64,000 bases of DNA, taken from contig NZ_JAHXYI010000003.1 in assembly GCF_019970045.1 (NCBI RefSeq), positions 124,001 to 188,000 of the forward strand. Reading direction: 5' to 3'. Origin of the DNA: Chryseobacterium sp. GVT01B (GTDB taxonomy: Bacteria; Bacteroidota; Bacteroidia; Flavobacteriales; Weeksellaceae). Both the position numbers and the translations under genes were made by a program. Shown here piece by piece: positions 63,448-64,000 of the stretch; position 1 is the first letter of the stretch, and every line of letters starts with the position of its first letter. A model generated the notes under the pieces. The model saw only the letters and a list, made by a program, of their open reading frames with translations, did not search any database and had not been told where the DNA came from.

Positions 63448-64000
63448 TTATTTTTTGAGGATTTTATGTTTAAATATGGTTCCATCCTTTAGAACGATAT
63501 TTAAAAAATAAATTCCAGTGCTGTATGGGGAAAGATCTACTTTATTTTCATTATAAGTTTCTATAAGTTTTCTTCCTTCTGCATTGAAGAGACTTATTGA
63601 GGTTACATCTGTTTTTGATTGTATGTGTACAAAGTCAGAAGTAGGATTAGGATATATGTTTACGTCTACTGTTTTGATATCTTTTACATTTAAGACGGCA
63701 TTGCTTTTACCCTGCATATAAACTGATAACATAACATCTCCCTGCTGCTGGTTGAAAACAGCTGTCGGTATTGTATGTTTTAACGTGTGATTGCCTGCCG
63801 TTAAGCTTGGAAGTGTAAATTCTCTGATGGGAACAGAATTTCCGGGACACCAGTTATTCCATGAGGTCCAGTCTGCGAAAGTTTTAGGAGTAGATCCATA
63901 GATTCCGTTTCCCTGGGTGTTATATACCCTATAAGGTTCACATGAAATTCCTCCAGGAGTGTAAGTGAGTACCTGTACATCATCTATATAAGTATAGTTT
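63448..64000 (-). CDS. T9SS-secreted PNGase F-like protein, 3' part
   Basis: The minus-strand frame ending at 63448 is open to the window edge, giving about 183 C-terminal residues. The last ~70 residues are a type A sorting domain of the type IX secretion system (VNIYPNPTSDFVHIQSK, STGIYFLNIVLKDG, FKHKILKK), which directs export and anchoring. Before it, a WNNWCPGNSVPIREFTLPSL stretch and a spaced upstream Cys match the pattern around the WCPG motif in PNGase F of Elizabethkingia, and HTLKHTIP follows as in that fold. It is probably a peptide-N-glycosidase F-related protein; the catalytic domain is mostly outside the window. Sorting domain firm, PNGase link tentative. Confidence 0.75.
   Translation of the reverse strand, partial: NYTYIDDVQVLTYTPGGISCEPYRVYNTQGNGIYGSTPKTFADWTSWNNWCPGNSVPIREFTLPSLTAGNHTLKHTIPTAVFNQQQGDVMLSVYMQGKSNAVLNVKDIKTVDVNIYPNPTSDFVHIQSKTDVTSISLFNAEGRKLIETYNENKVDLSPYSTGIYFLNIVLKDGTIFKHKILKK

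Noticed and set aside
63801..63983. Minus-strand frame of 60 codons at the window end
   Set aside because: It is out of frame with the T9SS protein, whose own frame is open through the same bases and shows clear protein-like features.
1..64000. CRISPR array, rRNA operon or restriction/anti-phage defence cluster
   Set aside because: No regularly spaced repeats with unique spacers, no rRNA-like sequence, and no recognisable cas, restriction-modification or known defence gene was seen.

Overview
The window looks like chromosomal DNA of a Flavobacteriia/Weeksellaceae bacterium, most likely Chryseobacterium or a close relative. The evidence is AT-rich DNA, SusC/SusD pairs, a T9SS type A sorting domain, Bacteroidetes-type -7 boxes (TAnnTTTG), a type VI secretion subtype iii Hcp, a fused OlsF-type acyltransferase, a DUF4834-YfhO pair and a 646-residue oleate hydratase of the Elizabethkingia type. 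Species assignment is inference.

Layout. 1-0.9 kb: 3' end of a susD gene. 0.9-5.4 kb: alcohol/aldehyde oxidation locus (AraC regulator divergent from aldehyde dehydrogenase, AdhA-type alcohol dehydrogenase and DUF779), with a GC-rich structured repeat between the dehydrogenases. 5.4-16.4 kb: housekeeping and accessory genes (DAACS transporter, CbpA/CbpM chaperone pair, PLP lyase, FtsX-type permease, NamZ-like muramidase, thioredoxin-like protein, HxlR regulator with two hydrolases). Between the PLP lyase and the permease lie three evenly spaced DnaA-box-like 9-mers followed by an AT-rich heptamer tandem repeat. 16.5-26.4 kb: a LytS/LytTR two-component system whose kinase and regulator genes flank a metalloprotease-SusC-SusD operon, with a 12-bp direct repeat of 21-bp period upstream of that operon. 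26.5-39.6 kb: a T6SSiii cargo island (Hcp, VgrG, DUF3289-like protein, two candidate lipoprotein immunity proteins, a probable adaptor, and a 1410-residue PAAR-like effector with GH19-like and TIGR02594-like peptidase domains) plus a DUF3472 lipoprotein, lying between two 158-bp direct repeats that each carry a complete tRNA-Phe gene. 39.6-54 kb: OlsF, aspartate kinase, Fbp, MenC, an unlisted 55-residue double-glycine bacteriocin-like peptide, GlnS, oleate hydratase with an AraC regulator, an MFS transporter and YpdA/Bdr. 54-64 kb: a lipoprotein, a glycosyltransferase, a GIY-YIG gene bounded at both ends by 39-bp inverted repeats, YfhO, DUF4834, DUF6263, a serine hydrolase, RlmB, DinB, and the 3' end of a PNGase F-like T9SS-secreted protein.

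How the genes fit together. The two-component pair probably senses a cue and switches on a secreted or cell-envelope protease together with a TonB-dependent uptake pair for its products. The T6SS island holds only the expelled tube/spike parts, cargo and putative immunity; no sheath, baseplate or ATPase genes are present, so it must rely on an apparatus encoded elsewhere. Most remaining genes are ordinary flavobacterial chromosome. The points most worth a second look are the tRNA-flanked effector island, the LytTR-like operator, the DnaA-box cluster, the GIY-YIG inverted-repeat unit and the small cysteine-rich peptide.
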